Positions 31,991 through 40,903 of a stretch of DNA of 64,000 nucleotides are shown here, one piece after another (position 1 is the stretch's first letter; every line of letters starts with the position of its first letter). A program made the translations under genes and the position numbers. The notes beneath the pieces were generated by a model that saw only the letters and a list, made by a program, of their open reading frames with translations, had not been told where the DNA came from and did no database searches. This DNA is from an uncultured Pedobacter sp. (GTDB lineage: Bacteria > Bacteroidota > Bacteroidia > Sphingobacteriales > Sphingobacteriaceae), in the NCBI GenBank assembly GCA_938008555.1, contig CALLKE010000179.1:1-64000 (forward strand). Reading direction: 5' to 3'.

Positions 31991-34834
31991 ATGAAACATA
32001 TTAAACTACTGACTTACACCATCTTTCTTATAGCAGGATACACTAATTATGGCTATAGCCAAACAAACAAACAAAAAAGCTCAGCTCAGCAATTATTGCC
32101 CTCCGATCCCAATGTTAAAGTAGGGAAGCTAGCCAACGGTTTCACCTATTACATTCGTAAAAATGTAGAACCTAAAAATAGAGCTCAGCTATACCTAGCA
32201 AATAAAGTGGGGTCGATTTTAGAAAATGAAGATCAACAAGGTTTAGCTCATTTCATGGAGCATATGGGATTTAATGGAACAAAGCATTATCCCAAAAACG
32301 ACTTGGTAAACTATCTCCAAAAATCAGGTGTGCGCTTTGGTGCGGACTTAAACGCATACACTAATTTCGACGAAACCGTTTATCAACTGCCTATACCCAC
32401 TGATGATGCTGATGTGTTTAATCATGGAATGCAAATTATGCGCGATTGGGCACAAGATGCAACACTCGACCCTGTAGAAATCGATAAAGAGCGTGGTGTT
32501 GTGTTAGAAGAAAAACGCTTGGGAAAGGGTGCAAATCAACGTATGCAAACCAAATATTTGCCTGTCATACTAAACAATTCTCGCTACTCCAATCGTTTGC
32601 CTATCGGGACAGAAGAAGTACTAAAAAATTTCAAACCAGAAACGATACGACAATTTTACAAAGATTGGTATCGCCCCAATTTACAAGCACTAATTGTGGT
32701 TGGTGATATTAATGTGCAGGCTGTTGAACAAATGATCAAAACAAAATTTTCTGATCTAAAAAACCCAGTTCATCCACGCCCACGCACGAAGTATCACATT
32801 CCTTTAATCAATAAAAATCAATTCATAGCTGTAACTGATAAAGAGTTTTCGGTTACGGCCGCACATATTTTTATCAAGCATCCTGAGGTAACTATTAAAA
32901 CAACAAGCGATTTACGTAATGAGATCATTCGATCTTTATACAATAAGATGATGGACGCTCGCTTTAGTGAAATAACCCAGCAAGCAAATCCTCCATTTTT
33001 GCAAGGAGGAAGCAGTATTGGAGGATTCTTAGCTGGGCTAGATGTAGCCGGATCATATGTTATTGCCAAACCAAATGAACTGGAAAAAGGATTTAAAGCT
33101 GTTCTAACAGAGCTTGAGCGCGTAAAACGTTTTGGCTTTACACAAACAGAGTTTGACCGCGCTAAAGTAGCCTTCATGACACAACAAGAGTCTGTCTATA
33201 AGGAAAGAGATAAAACTGATTCTAGAAGTTTTGTCAATGCCTATCTACAAAATTTTCTTAATGGGGATGCATATCCAAGTATTCAGTACAAATACAATTT
33301 CTACAAAGAAAAAATTGCGCGGGTTTCAGTTACAGAAATCAATGCACTTGCCAAAACATATATCACAGACACCAATCGTGATATCATCATCTTAGGCCCT
33401 GAAAAAGACAAGGATCAAATGCCTGACGAAGTTATGGTCAATAGCTGGGTAAATGCTGTCAAACAAGATCACATCGTTGCATATGTAGATCAAACGTCAA
33501 GCAAACCGTTGCTCGCATTCGAACCTCAACCTGGCACAATTATTAGCGAAAAGCATGATTCAGACTTAGGTACAACAGACATCATTCTAAGCAATGGGGT
33601 CAAGATTACGCTAAAACCAACTGATTTTAAAAATGATGAAATCCGATTCCAAGCATTTAGCCCTGGTGGAACATCTTTGTATAGCGATGCTGATTTCGAA
33701 TCAGCAAACAATGCTGACGAAATTGTAGGGAAAAGCGGCATCGGTGATTTTAATGCAATAGCCCTGAACAAATTTCTTGCCGGTAAAACGGCCCATGTTC
33801 AACCTTTTATTTCAGAACGTAATGAAGGCATATTAGGCGCTACTATCCCCCGAGATTTTGAAACAGCTTTGCAGCTCGTCTATTTATACTTTACACAACC
33901 ACGAAAAGACGAGGATATATTTAAAGGTTATATCACACAGCTAAAAGGGAGTTTAGCCAATCGAGGCAACGACCCAAACAGTATTTTTTCGGATTCAATT
34001 GCTGCTGTATTAGGCAATTATAGCATTCGTCGAACAGGTCCTTCTATCGAGAAAGTAGAACAAATCAATCTAGACAAGGCTTATAGCATTTTTAAAGAGC
34101 GCTTCGCGGATGCCAGTGATTTTACATTCACTTTTGTCGGTAGTTTTGATCCACAAAAAATAAAGCCACTACTGGCAAAATACTTGGGAGCGCTACCCAG
34201 CATTAACCGAATAGAAGAAGCAAACGATTTAGGAATCAAAACACCTTCTGGAAAGATCAGCAAAACTATTTATAAAGGACAGGAACCCAAAGCTAGTGTA
34301 CGTTTGGTTTTTAGTGGTGACTATATCTATAATCAAGGAAACAATAACCAGTTAGATGCCCTTTCTGAAGTATTATCAATCAAATTAATTGAACGTCTAC
34401 GTGAAGATGAAGGAGGAGTATATGGCGTACGAGCGCGTGCAAGCTACAGCAAGTATCCTCAAGGACGTTATACTTTTAATATTTTCTTTGGATGTGGGCC
34501 AGAAAATGTAGAAAAGCTAATTGCATCTACTTTAGAAGAAATTAGCAAAGTCAAAAAGAATGGGGCACAAGAAGTGGACGTTCAAAAATTTATCGCGGAA
34601 GAAAAACGTACCACCGAAACTGAGCTCAAGGAAAATAGCTTCTGGATAAGCTATCTATATGGTCAGGCTCAAAACCATGAAGATCCAAAAGTGATTTTAA
34701 CTTACCTAGATTCACTAAAAAGTATCTCTTCAGACAGTTTAAAAGCAACTGCAAACACATACGTAAATGGTGACAATATGATCCGATTTGTGCTACTACC
34801 TGAAAAAAGTAGCAGTGAAAACACAAAAAAATAA
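31991..34834 (+). CDS. secreted M16 family zinc protease
   Basis: This 947-aa protein has a signal peptide (residues 1-23, ending GYSQ). The inverted zinc motif is HFMEH at 87-91 (HxxEH) with a downstream Glu in DKERGVVLEEKRLG near 160-173. Two M16 units are seen: the active N-terminal half, and a second pair from about residue 520 with RLREDEGGVYGVRARASY. This is the pitrilysin/PqqL-like class common in Bacteroidota and works in the periplasm. A TATCTTGG box upstream near 31969 may be the promoter. A perfect terminator follows. Confidence 0.93.
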   Translation: MKHIKLLTYTIFLIAGYTNYGYSQTNKQKSSAQQLLPSDPNVKVGKLANGFTYYIRKNVEPKNRAQLYLANKVGSILENEDQQGLAHFMEHMGFNGTKHYPKNDLVNYLQKSGVRFGADLNAYTNFDETVYQLPIPTDDADVFNHGMQIMRDWAQDATLDPVEIDKERGVVLEEKRLGKGANQRMQTKYLPVILNNSRYSNRLPIGTEEVLKNFKPETIRQFYKDWYRPNLQALIVVGDINVQAVEQMIKTKFSDLKNPVHPRPRTKYHIPLINKNQFIAVTDKEFSVTAAHIFIKHPEVTIKTTSDLRNEIIRSLYNKMMDARFSEITQQANPPFLQGGSSIGGFLAGLDVAGSYVIAKPNELEKGFKAVLTELERVKRFGFTQTEFDRAKVAFMTQQESVYKERDKTDSRSFVNAYLQNFLNGDAYPSIQYKYNFYKEKIARVSVTEINALAKTYITDTNRDIIILGPEKDKDQMPDEVMVNSWVNAVKQDHIVAYVDQTSSKPLLAFEPQPGTIISEKHDSDLGTTDIILSNGVKITLKPTDFKNDEIRFQAFSPGGTSLYSDADFESANNADEIVGKSGIGDFNAIALNKFLAGKTAHVQPFISERNEGILGATIPRDFETALQLVYLYFTQPRKDEDIFKGYITQLKGSLANRGNDPNSIFSDSIAAVLGNYSIRRTGPSIEKVEQINLDKAYSIFKERFADASDFTFTFVGSFDPQKIKPLLAKYLGALPSINRIEEANDLGIKTPSGKISKTIYKGQEPKASVRLVFSGDYIYNQGNNNQLDALSEVLSIKLIERLREDEGGVYGVRARASYSKYPQGRYTFNIFFGCGPENVEKLIASTLEEISKVKKNGAQEVDVQKFIAEEKRTTETELKENSFWISYLYGQAQNHEDPKVILTYLDSLKSISSDSLKATANTYVNGDNMIRFVLLPEKSSSENTKK

Positions 34835-34851
34835 TTTCTTTGAGACTGGTT

Positions 34852-34881
34852 AAAAGGCGGAAAATTTTCCGCCTTTTTCTT
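34852..34881. terminator. terminator behind the M16 protease
   Basis: AAAAGGCGGAAAA (34852-34864) and TTTTCCGCCTTTT (34865-34877) form a perfect 13-bp inverted repeat with T-run on the forward side. Confidence 0.9.
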
Positions 34882-34954
34882 GCAAAATCTCACCGCTCAT
34901 ATTTTAGGCCGTTTACGACACGTGGTTTTTTACCCCGACCAGTTTGGTTTTTAA

Positions 34955-34962
34955 TATCTTTG
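34955..34962 (+). promoter_or_regulatory. -7 box of pheT
   Basis: TATCTTTG, an exact TAnnTTTG, 20 nt before the pheT ATG. TTTT/TTTG tracts lie upstream, but none is at a clean -33 spacing. Confidence 0.55.
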
Positions 34963-34982
34963 CCATTTCGCATTTTTAAAAC

Positions 34983-37385
34983 ATGAAGATTTCATATAAT
35001 TGGCTGAAGCAATTCATCAAAACTGATCATACCCCCGAGGAACTTTCTCTCATACTGACCAATATCGGCTTAGAAGTTGAAAGTATTGAAAAAATACAAG
35101 CCATCCCAGGAGGGCTTGAAGGGCTTTTAATCGGATATGTGAAAGAATGCATACAACACCCCAATGCAGATCGCTTAAAAATCACCAAGGTAGATGTAGG
35201 TAGCAATGAAGATCTACAAATTGTTTGTGGAGCAAATAATATTGCCATAGGCCAAAAAGTGATTGTGGCCACCGTCAATACGATGATTTACCCCACTTCA
35301 GGCGAACCATTTAAGATTAATAAGTCCAAAATAAGAGGTGAGGTTTCGGAAGGAATGATTTGTGCAGAAGATGAAATTGGCTTGGGTGCATCACACGAGG
35401 GGATTTTGGAGTTAGACACAAATGCTCCTATTGGAATGCCTGCAAAATCTTATTTCAAAATGGAAGATGATTATTGTTTCGAAATTGGTTTAACACCCAA
35501 TCGAGCTGATGCTGCTTCTCATTTAGGAGTAGCACGCGATTTGGCAGCATACCTCAATCAAACAATAACAATGCCTGATATAAAAGATTTTTCAGGCGAG
35601 GATGCAAGCTTGATTATACCTGTTTCGGTAAAAGACCAGCACGCATGCCCACGTTATTCATCACTGACCATCCACGGTATAAGGGTAGAAGAATCTCCTC
35701 AATGGATCAAAGAAAAATTGCGTGTGATTGGGTTACGCCCTATCAATAATATAGTCGATATCACTAATTACGTATTGCATGAGCTGGGACAACCTTTACA
35801 TGCTTTTGATGCAGATGAAATCCGTGGAGGCAGAGTCCTAGTTCAAAAGTATGCCGAAGGTACGCCCTTCACAACGCTTGATGGAGTTGAACGTAACCTT
35901 TCATCAGAGGATTTAATGATCTGCAACACAGAAAAACCAATGTGCATAGCTGGTGTTTTTGGTGGTGATGAATCTGGAATCAAGCCAACAACAACCAATA
36001 TTTTTCTAGAAAGTGCTTGGTTTGACGCTGTATCAATACGCAAAACATCGAAACGTCATGGATTAAAAACAGATGCATCCTTCCGATATGAGCGTGGAAC
36101 AGATCCCGAAATGACAGTTATTGCGTTAAAAAGAGCAGCATGTCTAATGATGGAAATCGCAGGAGGGAAAGCAATTTCTCCTATTTCGGATATGTATCCT
36201 ATCCCTGCTTTACCATTCACTATTCCAGTTAGATACAGCCATGTGGATCGTCTGATAGGTAAAAGTATTCCCAGATCAGAAATCAAATCTATTTTAACAG
36301 GACTTGGAATCACAATCGAATCCGAAACTGAAGAGGGCCTTACCCTAAAAGTGCCCAGATACAAAGTAGACGTAACACGCGAAGTAGATATTATTGAAGA
36401 AATCTTACGTATTCATGGATACAATAATATCGAAATTCCTCATCAAATCAGAGCCTCTCTGAATTATGCAGAAAAACCAAATAAAGAAATCATACAACAT
36501 AAAATAGCTGATCTATTAACAGCCAATGGATTTGTAGAAATCATGTCTAATTCGTTGACCAAACTGTCATACGCTTCAAATCCTGAACAAGCTGTTCAAA
36601 TATTAAATCCACTGAGTACCGACTTAGACGTAATGCGCCAGTCTTTACTTTTTTCTGGGCTCGAAGCAATTTCTTATAACCACAATCGAAAAAGTTCAGA
36701 CTTGAAATTGTATGAATTTGGGAAAACATATTGGTCTAAAGCAAATGGGTATCATGAAAACCAACGTTTAGCAATATTTATAACCGGAGAAAAAGAAAAA
36801 GAAGGCTGGAATACTGAAGCCAAACGAGTAAGCTTCTATCATATTAAATCGATTATAGACACCATTATTCAGCGATTCAATATCCAAGGGCTTATTACCA
36901 AAGATGCCCAAGATGCTCATTTTTCAATGGGGCTCGCTTATTTAAAAGGCAAAGATATACTAGTTCAGTTTGGTGCGGTCTCAAAATCTGTATTAAACAA
37001 ATTAGATCTTAGCAATGAGGTATTCTATGCTGACTTTGATTGGGATATACTTTTAGAAACAATCCGAAATAATAAAACAATCTATCGCGAGGTACCCAAA
37101 TATCCTGCCGTACGCCGTGATCTTTCCATGCTTCTAGATCAGTCTATTTTGTTTGATCAACTCAAGCAAATTGCACACAAAACAGAAAAGTCACTTCTAA
37201 AGGGAATAAATGTATTTGATGTGTACGTGGGAGATAAACTCCCCAAAGGGAAAAAATCATACGCACTTAGCTTTACCTTGCAGAATGAAGAAGGCACACT
37301 CACTGAAAAGCAGATTGAAACGAGTATGCAAAAATTAATTCATAGTTTCGAAAAGGAAGTTGGGGCCGAAATACGAGGAAAATAA
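34983..37385 (+). CDS. pheT: phenylalanine-tRNA ligase, beta subunit
   Basis: This 800-aa protein is of normal length. The start MKISYNWLKQFIKTDHTPEE is standard. It has the tRNA-binding EMAP-like domain (GLLIGYVKECIQHPNADRLK, CGANNIAIGQKVIVA at about 45-90), the B3/B4 editing domain (residues 210-370, including LHELGQPLHAFDAD), the B5 domain, a catalytic-like core, and a C-terminal anticodon-binding fold (YPAVRRDLSMLLDQ). It pairs with PheS, which is not in the window, to charge tRNA-Phe. Confidence 0.97.
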   Translation: MKISYNWLKQFIKTDHTPEELSLILTNIGLEVESIEKIQAIPGGLEGLLIGYVKECIQHPNADRLKITKVDVGSNEDLQIVCGANNIAIGQKVIVATVNTMIYPTSGEPFKINKSKIRGEVSEGMICAEDEIGLGASHEGILELDTNAPIGMPAKSYFKMEDDYCFEIGLTPNRADAASHLGVARDLAAYLNQTITMPDIKDFSGEDASLIIPVSVKDQHACPRYSSLTIHGIRVEESPQWIKEKLRVIGLRPINNIVDITNYVLHELGQPLHAFDADEIRGGRVLVQKYAEGTPFTTLDGVERNLSSEDLMICNTEKPMCIAGVFGGDESGIKPTTTNIFLESAWFDAVSIRKTSKRHGLKTDASFRYERGTDPEMTVIALKRAACLMMEIAGGKAISPISDMYPIPALPFTIPVRYSHVDRLIGKSIPRSEIKSILTGLGITIESETEEGLTLKVPRYKVDVTREVDIIEEILRIHGYNNIEIPHQIRASLNYAEKPNKEIIQHKIADLLTANGFVEIMSNSLTKLSYASNPEQAVQILNPLSTDLDVMRQSLLFSGLEAISYNHNRKSSDLKLYEFGKTYWSKANGYHENQRLAIFITGEKEKEGWNTEAKRVSFYHIKSIIDTIIQRFNIQGLITKDAQDAHFSMGLAYLKGKDILVQFGAVSKSVLNKLDLSNEVFYADFDWDILLETIRNNKTIYREVPKYPAVRRDLSMLLDQSILFDQLKQIAHKTEKSLLKGINVFDVYVGDKLPKGKKSYALSFTLQNEEGTLTEKQIETSMQKLIHSFEKEVGAEIRGK

Positions 37386-37446
37386 CGAGCAATTAATAAA
37401 GTACTAGGACTACGCACTAGCCAATTTCAGAATATCCAGTACTACA

Positions 37447-37764
37447 ATGTCAAAAGCAATCGATCAATTAAGCAGCATTATTCATAAAACCAATAGGTTA
37501 ATAGATCTTTGCACAGCTCTACAATCCGAAAATGACTTACTAAGATCACAGAATCAACATTTAAAAACCTCGTTTGAGGCGTCAAACAATAAAAATGACG
37601 AGCTTCAAGAGATGATTAGGGTTCTCAAACTAGCGCGATCATTAGAAGGATTACCTGTTAGCGATCTCGGCTTAGATGAAAAAACTCTTGACATCAAACA
37701 AAAAATTAGCAAATTTGTAGACGAAATAGACAAGTGTATCGTATTGCTCAAAAGGCAATATTAG
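37447..37764 (+). CDS. small coiled-coil protein between pheT and zapA
   Basis: This 105-aa protein is almost entirely helical with heptads (IIHKTNRLIDLCTALQSEND, LLRSQNQHLKTSFEASNNKN). A short ending (SKFVDEIDKCIVLLKRQY) follows. The coiled coil resembles ZapB-like division proteins, and it lies directly before zapA, so a division role is plausible but unproven. It precedes the zapA start by 14 nt. Confidence 0.7.
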   Translation: MSKAIDQLSSIIHKTNRLIDLCTALQSENDLLRSQNQHLKTSFEASNNKNDELQEMIRVLKLARSLEGLPVSDLGLDEKTLDIKQKISKFVDEIDKCIVLLKRQY

Positions 37765-37778
37765 TGAAACTAGCTCAA

Positions 37779-38069
37779 ATGGGAGAGATCTCCATAAAAA
37801 TAAATATTGCCGACAGAGTTTATCCCTTAAAGGTAAACATGGAGGAAGAAGAAGTTATACGTAAGGCCGCAAAATTAATTAATGATCGCATAAAAGAATA
37901 CCAAGATAAGTATGCGGTACGGGATAAACAGGACTTACTATCTATGTGTGCGTTGCACTATGCTACAACTACAATCAACAACGAAAAAAGCATAGCAAAT
38001 GAACAAACACAGGTAGCTGAACAGGTTTCTAAATTAGACCAGTTATTGGCCGACTTCTTTTCTAAATAA
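37779..38069 (+). CDS. zapA: cell division protein ZapA
   Basis: The chosen ATG gives MGEISIKINIADRVYPLKVN, then EEEVIRKAAKLINDRIKEYQ and a C-terminal coiled coil. 'I-x-I-x-x-x-Y-P-L-x-V-x-x-x-E-E-x-x-x-R-K-A-A-x-x-I-N' is the ZapA globular signature. It crosslinks FtsZ filaments at the division site. An upstream GTG start (37764) in the same frame is less likely. Followed by a structured intergenic region and rny. Confidence 0.92.
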   Translation: MGEISIKINIADRVYPLKVNMEEEEVIRKAAKLINDRIKEYQDKYAVRDKQDLLSMCALHYATTTINNEKSIANEQTQVAEQVSKLDQLLADFFSK

Positions 38070-38088
38070 TATTTTCATTCACAGAGCA

Positions 38089-38278
38089 CGAAAATTTAGT
38101 CGTCTTAAATTTTCGAATTTCACTATCAAAAGTCTAGTATTTTCATTATTGGAGTGGATAGCCAATTAAGGTATTCGTAAAACTACGAAGTCAACCCAAA
38201 AGGCTATCCAAGTTTAAGATGATCCTTTTACGATACATAAGATTCACGAACTAGGGACGGTTTTTTATTCAAACAATT
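38089..38278 (+). ncRNA. structured intergenic RNA, 6S RNA candidate
   Basis: The gap between zapA and rny folds strongly. CGAAAATTTA/TAAATTTTCG (38089-38098, 38106-38115) is a 10-bp hairpin. GTCGTCTTAAA (38099-38109) can instead pair with TTTAAGATGAT (38213-38223). TGGATAGCC/GGCTATCCA (38155-38163, 38202-38210) encloses TTCGTA/TACGAA. I recall 6S RNA being found between zapA and rny in some Bacteroidota, but I cannot verify this, and no promoter box was found. It could instead be a leader of rny. Confidence 0.4.
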
Positions 38279-39832
38279 ATGGAAAAGATATTTTACATCG
38301 TATTTAGCTTAGCGGCAGGAGTTGCCATTGGCCGATTTTTACTCCGGAATATGTTAAAAAGCCAAGAGATTGCAACTCAGAACAAAATCAAAAAAATGCT
38401 TAAAGAGGCAGAAGTCAATGCGGAAATCTTAAAAAAAGATAGGCTCTTAGAAGCAAAAGAGAAGTTTCTGCAAATGAAAACTGAGCATGAACGAGAGATC
38501 AGTAGCAAAAACAACACGATCAATCAACGAGAAAATTCGATAAAACAAAAAGAGCAATCGATCAACCAGAGGCTAGAAAATGTAACTCGAAAACAACAAG
38601 AGCTTGAAACAACAAAAGCAACACTCGAAAAACAAATTGAGATTGCCAAAACAAAACAAGAAGAGGTTACAAGCCTAAAAAATCAGCATATACAAGAACT
38701 AGAGGCCGTTGCGGGTTTATCAGCTGAGGATGCTAAAAATCAATTAATAGAATCCCTGTGTGAGGATGCTCGTAGTAAAGCAATGATACAGATCAAGGAC
38801 ATTGTTGATGAAGCAAAACTAACTGCAAGCAAAGAGGCTAAAAAAGTTGTGATTCAAACTATTCAGCGCACTGCCACAGAAAGTGCGATTGAAAACACTG
38901 TTTCCATTTTTAATATTGAAAATGATGAAATCAAAGGGCGTGTTATCGGGCGTGAAGGACGCAATATTCGTGCTTTAGAGGCTGCAACAGGCATCGAAAT
39001 TATTGTAGACGATACTCCAGAAGCAATTATTCTATCAGGATTTGATCCCGTTCGTCGTGAAATAGCTCGATTAGCTTTGCATCGCTTGGTAACAGACGGC
39101 CGTATTCACCCTGCACGTATTGAGGAAGTCGTAGCCAAAACGAAAACTCAAATTGAGGACGAAATTATTGAAATTGGAGAACGCACAGTGATTGATCTAG
39201 GAATTCATGGCCTACATCCCGAATTAATTCGTATGGTGGGACGTATGCGCTATCGCTCATCTTACGGTCAAAATCTATTACAGCACTCACGTGAAGTAGC
39301 TAATTTCTGTGCGACAATGGCTGCAGAATTAGGATTGAACGTGAAGCTTGCCAAACGTGCTGGATTATTACATGATATTGGTAAAGTACCTGATGACAAT
39401 CCAGAATTACCACATGCCATTTTGGGAATGCAGTGGGCTGAAAAGTATAAAGAACATCCTGAAGTGTGTAATGCCATTGGAGCCCACCACGACGAAATCG
39501 AGATGACGTCTATGATCTCACCGATCGTTCAAGCATGTGATGCAATTTCAGGAGCTCGGCCTGGTGCTCGTCGTGAGGTCGTAGAAAGCTATATCAAGCG
39601 TCTAAAAGAACTAGAATCGCTCGCTATGTCATATCCTGGTGTAGAAAAAACTTTTGCTATACAAGCAGGTAGAGAGCTTCGTGTTGTGGTTGAGAGCGAA
39701 CGTATAACAGACGCGGCTGCAGAAATATTAGCCACTGATTTATCTAATCGCATTCAAACCGAAATGACCTATCCCGGGCAGATTAAAGTAACGGTGATTC
39801 GGGAAACACGCTCGGTGTCTTACGCGAAATAG
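38279..39832 (+). CDS. rny: ribonuclease Y
   Basis: This 517-aa protein starts with an N-terminal membrane helix ([19 protein letters not shown]). A long coiled coil follows (residues 30-150), then a KH domain with [20 protein letters not shown], and an HD domain with [17 protein letters not shown] and GAHHDEIEM. The KH motif GREGRNI and HD dyad are intact. RNase Y starts mRNA decay at the membrane. The structured region in front could regulate it. Confidence 0.97.
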   Translation: MEKIFYIVFSLAAGVAIGRFLLRNMLKSQEIATQNKIKKMLKEAEVNAEILKKDRLLEAKEKFLQMKTEHEREISSKNNTINQRENSIKQKEQSINQRLENVTRKQQELETTKATLEKQIEIAKTKQEEVTSLKNQHIQELEAVAGLSAEDAKNQLIESLCEDARSKAMIQIKDIVDEAKLTASKEAKKVVIQTIQRTATESAIENTVSIFNIENDEIKGRVIGREGRNIRALEAATGIEIIVDDTPEAIILSGFDPVRREIARLALHRLVTDGRIHPARIEEVVAKTKTQIEDEIIEIGERTVIDLGIHGLHPELIRMVGRMRYRSSYGQNLLQHSREVANFCATMAAELGLNVKLAKRAGLLHDIGKVPDDNPELPHAILGMQWAEKYKEHPEVCNAIGAHHDEIEMTSMISPIVQACDAISGARPGARREVVESYIKRLKELESLAMSYPGVEKTFAIQAGRELRVVVESERITDAAAEILATDLSNRIQTEMTYPGQIKVTVIRETRSVSYAK

Positions 39833-40087
39833 CTATTCAGAAAACCTAGGATATGGTAATCTCTTCTTGTAAGAAAGTACATAACGCTCTCAATAAAGTA
39901 GATTCCGTACTCAATGTGACTCTCTTTTATTTGAAAGAGCTGCATTGAGTACAATTAGTTTTAGAAACTCATCACAAAGCTTTATACTTCTACTAGTGAT
40001 GAGCTCGGATTATGTAGCAAAAGACCCTAGCTAATAATGCATCTAAAAACAAAAAATATTTACACCAGGAAAGGGAAATAAAATAAT
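39833..40087. other. intergenic stretch with two hairpins
   Basis: Between rny and the LUD gene there is no convincing gene (about 320 nt in all). GTACTCAATG (39907-39916) pairs with CATTGAGTAC (39943-39952) with an inner CTCTTT/AAAGAG stem. CTCATCAC (39968-39975) pairs with GTGATGAG (39996-40003). They may be terminators for rny and, from the other side, for the LUD gene, though neither has a strong T-run. Confidence 0.55.
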
Positions 40088-40153
40088 ATGGAAAGAAGTG
40101 ATAGTATGTTTATCAAGGCCATTGCACCAGATTATCGTTTAGCCACAGGGGAA

Positions 40154-40795
40154 TCAACTTGCATCATCAATCAAGAACACAAACAGCTCTTTGGGGCCAT
40201 GTGCACCCAAAACTAGTGTCTTTTCAATATCCGCAGTACGACTTGGTCCGGTGATATTCGAAATCATCGATGGGAGAGATTCCCCATATTGACCTCTTAG
40301 ACGCTTGAAGCCATCTTTTAGATCAAGTACCAGTTGAGATGTATAAGCCAACACTACATGAGCATGAGGATAAATGCTTAGTCGCCGTCCTGCAGCATTA
40401 CCATTCGAAACCAGAATACTGCCATTACGCGCAATTAAAGATTCGCAAAGTGTAATGCCCACTTCTGCTTCTAAAAAATTAGTATCTGTATTGTAAAACG
40501 GGTATTCATATGTGCTTAAAATATCTTGAAGACGATGCTCCCAACAATACATCTTTCGCCAAGACTTTTCTTCTGTGAGATGAAGCAAGTTCTCTATAAA
40601 ATGGATTTCATTTTCACAAAAAACAAATTTGCCAGAAACTGCCGTAAGCTGTTCAGCAAATAAAACATCTAAAAATCCAACATATTCTTCATAAAGCGGT
40701 GTATCCTCCAAGTTAGGATATGGATTATCCCTTTTCTCAAGAAGAGCCTTACGGACTTTCTTGAGCATTTTTTCTTTGGAAGTACTTTCCTTCAT
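40154..40795 (-). CDS. LUD domain protein (LutC/YkgG-like)
   Basis: The chosen start gives MKESTSKEKMLKKVRKALLE, a typical LutC N-terminus. This 213-aa protein has VGITLCESLIARNGSILVSN, AGRRLSIYPHAHVVLAYTSQ and a C-terminal NITGPSRTADIEKTLVLGAH with GPKEL. 'GP-S-x-T-A-D-I-E-x-x-L-V-x-G-x-H-G-P' is the LUD signature. In other bacteria such proteins are part of lactate use, but in Bacteroidota it often stands alone after ftsH, where its substrate is unknown. Confidence 0.9.
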   Translation of the reverse strand: MKESTSKEKMLKKVRKALLEKRDNPYPNLEDTPLYEEYVGFLDVLFAEQLTAVSGKFVFCENEIHFIENLLHLTEEKSWRKMYCWEHRLQDILSTYEYPFYNTDTNFLEAEVGITLCESLIARNGSILVSNGNAAGRRLSIYPHAHVVLAYTSQLVLDLKDGFKRLRGQYGESLPSMISNITGPSRTADIEKTLVLGAHGPKELFVFLIDDAS

Positions 40796-40841
40796 ACAAT
40801 GTTTATAACGTAGTGTGCATTCAGTATGTCCTATCAAACAA

Positions 40842-40877
40842 CGACCTATTTAGATTGATTTATATCTAAATAGGTCG
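40842..40877. terminator. hairpin between ftsH and the LUD gene
   Basis: CGACCTATTTAGAT (40842-40855) and ATCTAAATAGGTCG (40864-40877) make a perfect 14-bp stem with an 8-nt loop. On the reverse strand it is followed by TTGTTTGAT, a weak T-run. It partly separates the LUD gene from ftsH. Confidence 0.65.
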
Positions 40878-40903
40878 CAATACCCAAATGCTCAGATTCA
40901 ATC

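Noticed and set aside
33557..33565. GATTCAGAC inside the M16 protease gene, similar to the phage repeat tip
   Set aside because: A single 9-base match with no partner arm within reach; expected by chance and inside coding sequence.
40088..40216. 42-codon ORF antisense to the end of the LUD gene
   Set aside because: It overlaps a conserved gene on the other strand and has no supporting signal apart from an ATG.
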